DNA of 6,005 nt from the NCBI GenBank assembly GCA_016209865.1, contig JACQVL010000124.1:1-6005 (forward strand), read 5' to 3'. The DNA comes from Candidatus Latescibacterota bacterium (lineage in GTDB: Bacteria; JAAXHH01; JACQVL01). Shown here piece after piece: positions 4,934 through 6,005 of the stretch (its first letter is position 1; each line of letters starts with the position of its first letter). The notes under the pieces were generated by a model. That model was not told the DNA's origin, ran no database searches, and was given only the letters and a program-made list of their open reading frames with translations. The position numbers were made by a program, and so were the translations under genes.

Positions 4934-5939
4934 TGTTTTTACCGACCACCGACCACCGATCACCCTCATACAAAAAGCACGCAGTCTCCTGTCGCGCTCC
5001 ATCGATCTTGTACAACGGCGGCGGCTGGATCGCGCACCCGTCCATCCGATGGGGACAACGCGGAGCGAACCGGCAGCCGGTCTGCGTGTGACTCTGCGCG
5101 TCTTCCTCAGAAGGCCACTCCACCTCCGTCTTCCATTTTTCTTTCGGGTCGGGCACCGGGATGGAGTTGATGAGCAACTGGACGTAGGGATGTTTCGGAT
5201 GCTCGATGACGACGACGGTCTCCCCGCGCTCGACCACGGAACCCTGGTAGAGGACGTGCATCGCATCGCTGATCTGGTACGCCGTGCTCAGGTCGTGCGT
5301 GATGTACAGGAACGAGACGTGCTGCTCATCCCGCAGGCGCACGATAATGTCTAAGATCATCGCCCGGAGCGATGCATCGACCATCGAGACCGGCTCGTCG
5401 GCCACGATCAGCCGGGGTTTTAGCAGGTACGCCCGGGCCATCATCAGCCTCTGGCGCTGGCCGCCGCTGAGCTGGTGCGGGTATTTCTCTAACACCTCCT
5501 CCCCTCGCATGCCGACGACCCGCAGCGCCTCCTCGATCAACTCCCGCGCGTCCGCTTTCGTGCCCGCCAGACGGAAGCGAGCGATGACGACCTCGAAGAC
5601 GCGCCGCACCCGGTAGAACGGGTTGTAGACCTCGTACGGGTCCTGGAACACCGCCTGCACCTTGCGCCGGTAGTCGAGACGGCGCGGGCCGGTCAGCCGG
5701 GCGATGTCCTGGCCTTTGTAGAGGATCTCCCCGGACGTGAGGGAAATGAAGCCTAAGATGGCGTTCGCTAAGGTCGTCTTCCCGCTTCCGCTCTCCCCGG
5801 CGATCGTCGTGATCGTGGCGGGTTGTTCGGGGATCGACAGACTGAAATCCTGCAACGCGACGACCGGCTCGCCGGAACGCCACATTCCGCTTCCGTAAAT
5901 TTTTGTTGCGTGGCGGATTTCTAAGAGAGGAGATCTCAT
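4923..5939 (-). CDS. Peptide/nickel-type (Opp/Dpp) ABC transporter ATP-binding protein
   Basis: A 338-residue ATPase subunit powering import of oligopeptides or similar small solutes at the inner face of the membrane. Visible are Walker A GESGSGKTT (48-56), Q-loop Gln99 in AVFQDPYEVYNP, signature LSGGQRQR (157-164), Walker B LIVADEP (177-183), D-loop SMVDAS (185-190) and H-loop His215. A C-terminal oligo_HPY extension follows, with the usual four cysteines (289, 295, 302, 321), which in mycobacterial relatives reportedly hold a 4Fe-4S cluster. The QDPY..NP form suggests the OppF/DppF side of the pair. I chose ATG at 5939 (MRSPLLEIRHATKIYG); a TTG at 5948 would add three residues. Neither has a strong Shine-Dalgarno. 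The family domain ends near residue 325; the last 13 residues and the stop are encoded by repeat sequence. Partner permease and binding-protein genes are not in the window. Confidence 0.92.
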   Translation of the reverse strand: MRSPLLEIRHATKIYGSGMWRSGEPVVALQDFSLSIPEQPATITTIAGESGSGKTTLANAILGFISLTSGEILYKGQDIARLTGPRRLDYRRKVQAVFQDPYEVYNPFYRVRRVFEVVIARFRLAGTKADARELIEEALRVVGMRGEEVLEKYPHQLSGGQRQRLMMARAYLLKPRLIVADEPVSMVDASLRAMILDIIVRLRDEQHVSFLYITHDLSTAYQISDAMHVLYQGSVVERGETVVVIEHPKHPYVQLLINSIPVPDPKEKWKTEVEWPSEEDAQSHTQTGCRFAPRCPHRMDGCAIQPPPLYKIDGARQETACFLYEGDRWSVVGKNSDE

Positions 5940-5955
5940 AAGGAGCAATCTACCC

Positions 5956-5987
5956 GGATTCCCACTCCCCGCTTTCGCGGGAATGAC
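5956..5987. repeat. ATTCCC...GGGAAT hairpin repeat, copy 2 with a 7-nt insertion
   Basis: This is the same unit and orientation as 4869-4893, but the space between ATTCCC (5958-5963) and GGGAAT (5979-5984) is 15 nt, not 8. The extra seven bases (ACTCCCC, 5964-5970) come before the shared GCTTTCGC core. CCCGC/GCGGG still pair around TTTC. It lies just upstream of the ABC gene start, so the gene is bracketed by direct copies. The remaining bases to the window end show no gene. Confidence 0.75.
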
Positions 5988-6005
5988 ACCCCCCTATCGT
6001 CCCCC

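Larger units (their letters stand above)
4840..4964. repeat. Inverted-repeat element C between convergent genes
   Basis: A perfect 17-bp inverted repeat, GGTGATCGGTGGTCGGT (4840-4856), pairs with 4948-4964. The right side is a tandem run of heptamers (ACCGACC, ACCGACC, ACCGATC at 4941-4961), so the stem can slip by one unit; TTAAAACC at the left arm's inner edge also nearly matches the sequence before 4941. Inside lie a second perfect hairpin (4871-4890) and a separate heptamer array (4906-4933). The element fills the space between the UxaA-like gene and the convergent ABC gene, where it could work as a bidirectional terminator. Its right half is read through by the ABC reading frame. Confidence 0.85.

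Noticed and set aside
4840-4964. CRISPR-like array
   Set aside because: The units are 7 bp and contiguous, with no spacers and no cas genes; it is a tandem array within an inverted repeat.
4920-5354. 144-residue plus-strand frame over the ABC gene
   Set aside because: Overlaps repeat C and the strongly supported ABC ATPase on the other strand; no domain seen.

Overview
This window comes from a GC-rich bacterium with uncluttered metabolic genes. Five protein-coding genes are complete or nearly so and a sixth is cut by the left edge. The gene families (DinB-like, saccharopine-dehydrogenase-like, Gfo/Idh/MocA, UxaA, peptide-type ABC ATPase), together with heptamer-built and ATTCCC-N8-GGGAAT intergenic repeats, suggest a repeat-rich environmental lineage of the Chloroflexi, Poribacteria or Latescibacteria kind. 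That placement is an impression from family content and was not tested by any search.

Layout: the 3' end of a DinB-superfamily gene (1-378, +); a perfect 23-bp inverted repeat built of heptamers (382-518); a saccharopine dehydrogenase-like gene (535-1692, +); an imperfect, strongly purine/pyrimidine-skewed inverted repeat with 8-bp periodicity (1694-1772); a Gfo/Idh/MocA-type oxidoreductase (1793-2710, +); a promoter, a short leader and a perfect intrinsic terminator (2733-2856) ahead of a cold-shock protein gene (2912-3112, +) with its own terminator (3138-3171); a UxaA-family sugar-acid dehydratase (3282-4832, +); a third long inverted repeat with a nested hairpin and heptamer arrays (4840-4964); and a convergent peptide-type ABC transporter ATPase (4923-5939, -). 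A second copy of the nested hairpin lies beyond the start of the ABC gene.

The metabolic genes fit scavenging of sugar acids, sugars or small peptides: import by an Opp/Dpp-type transporter, oxidoreduction by two NAD(P)-dependent enzymes, and dehydration of an aldonate or aldarate by the UxaA-like enzyme. The shared pathway is inference. The repeats and terminators between the genes argue that they are not one tight operon.

Two things deserve attention. First, the csp gene appears to be reachable only by reading through a perfect terminator in its own leader, and the terminator's 3' arm is echoed at the transcript start. This looks like an attenuator/antiterminator switch. Second, three sequence-unrelated intergenic inverted repeats share one architecture, with arms made of 7- or 8-bp tandem units. 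One of them supplies the last 13 codons and the stop codon of the ABC ATPase.
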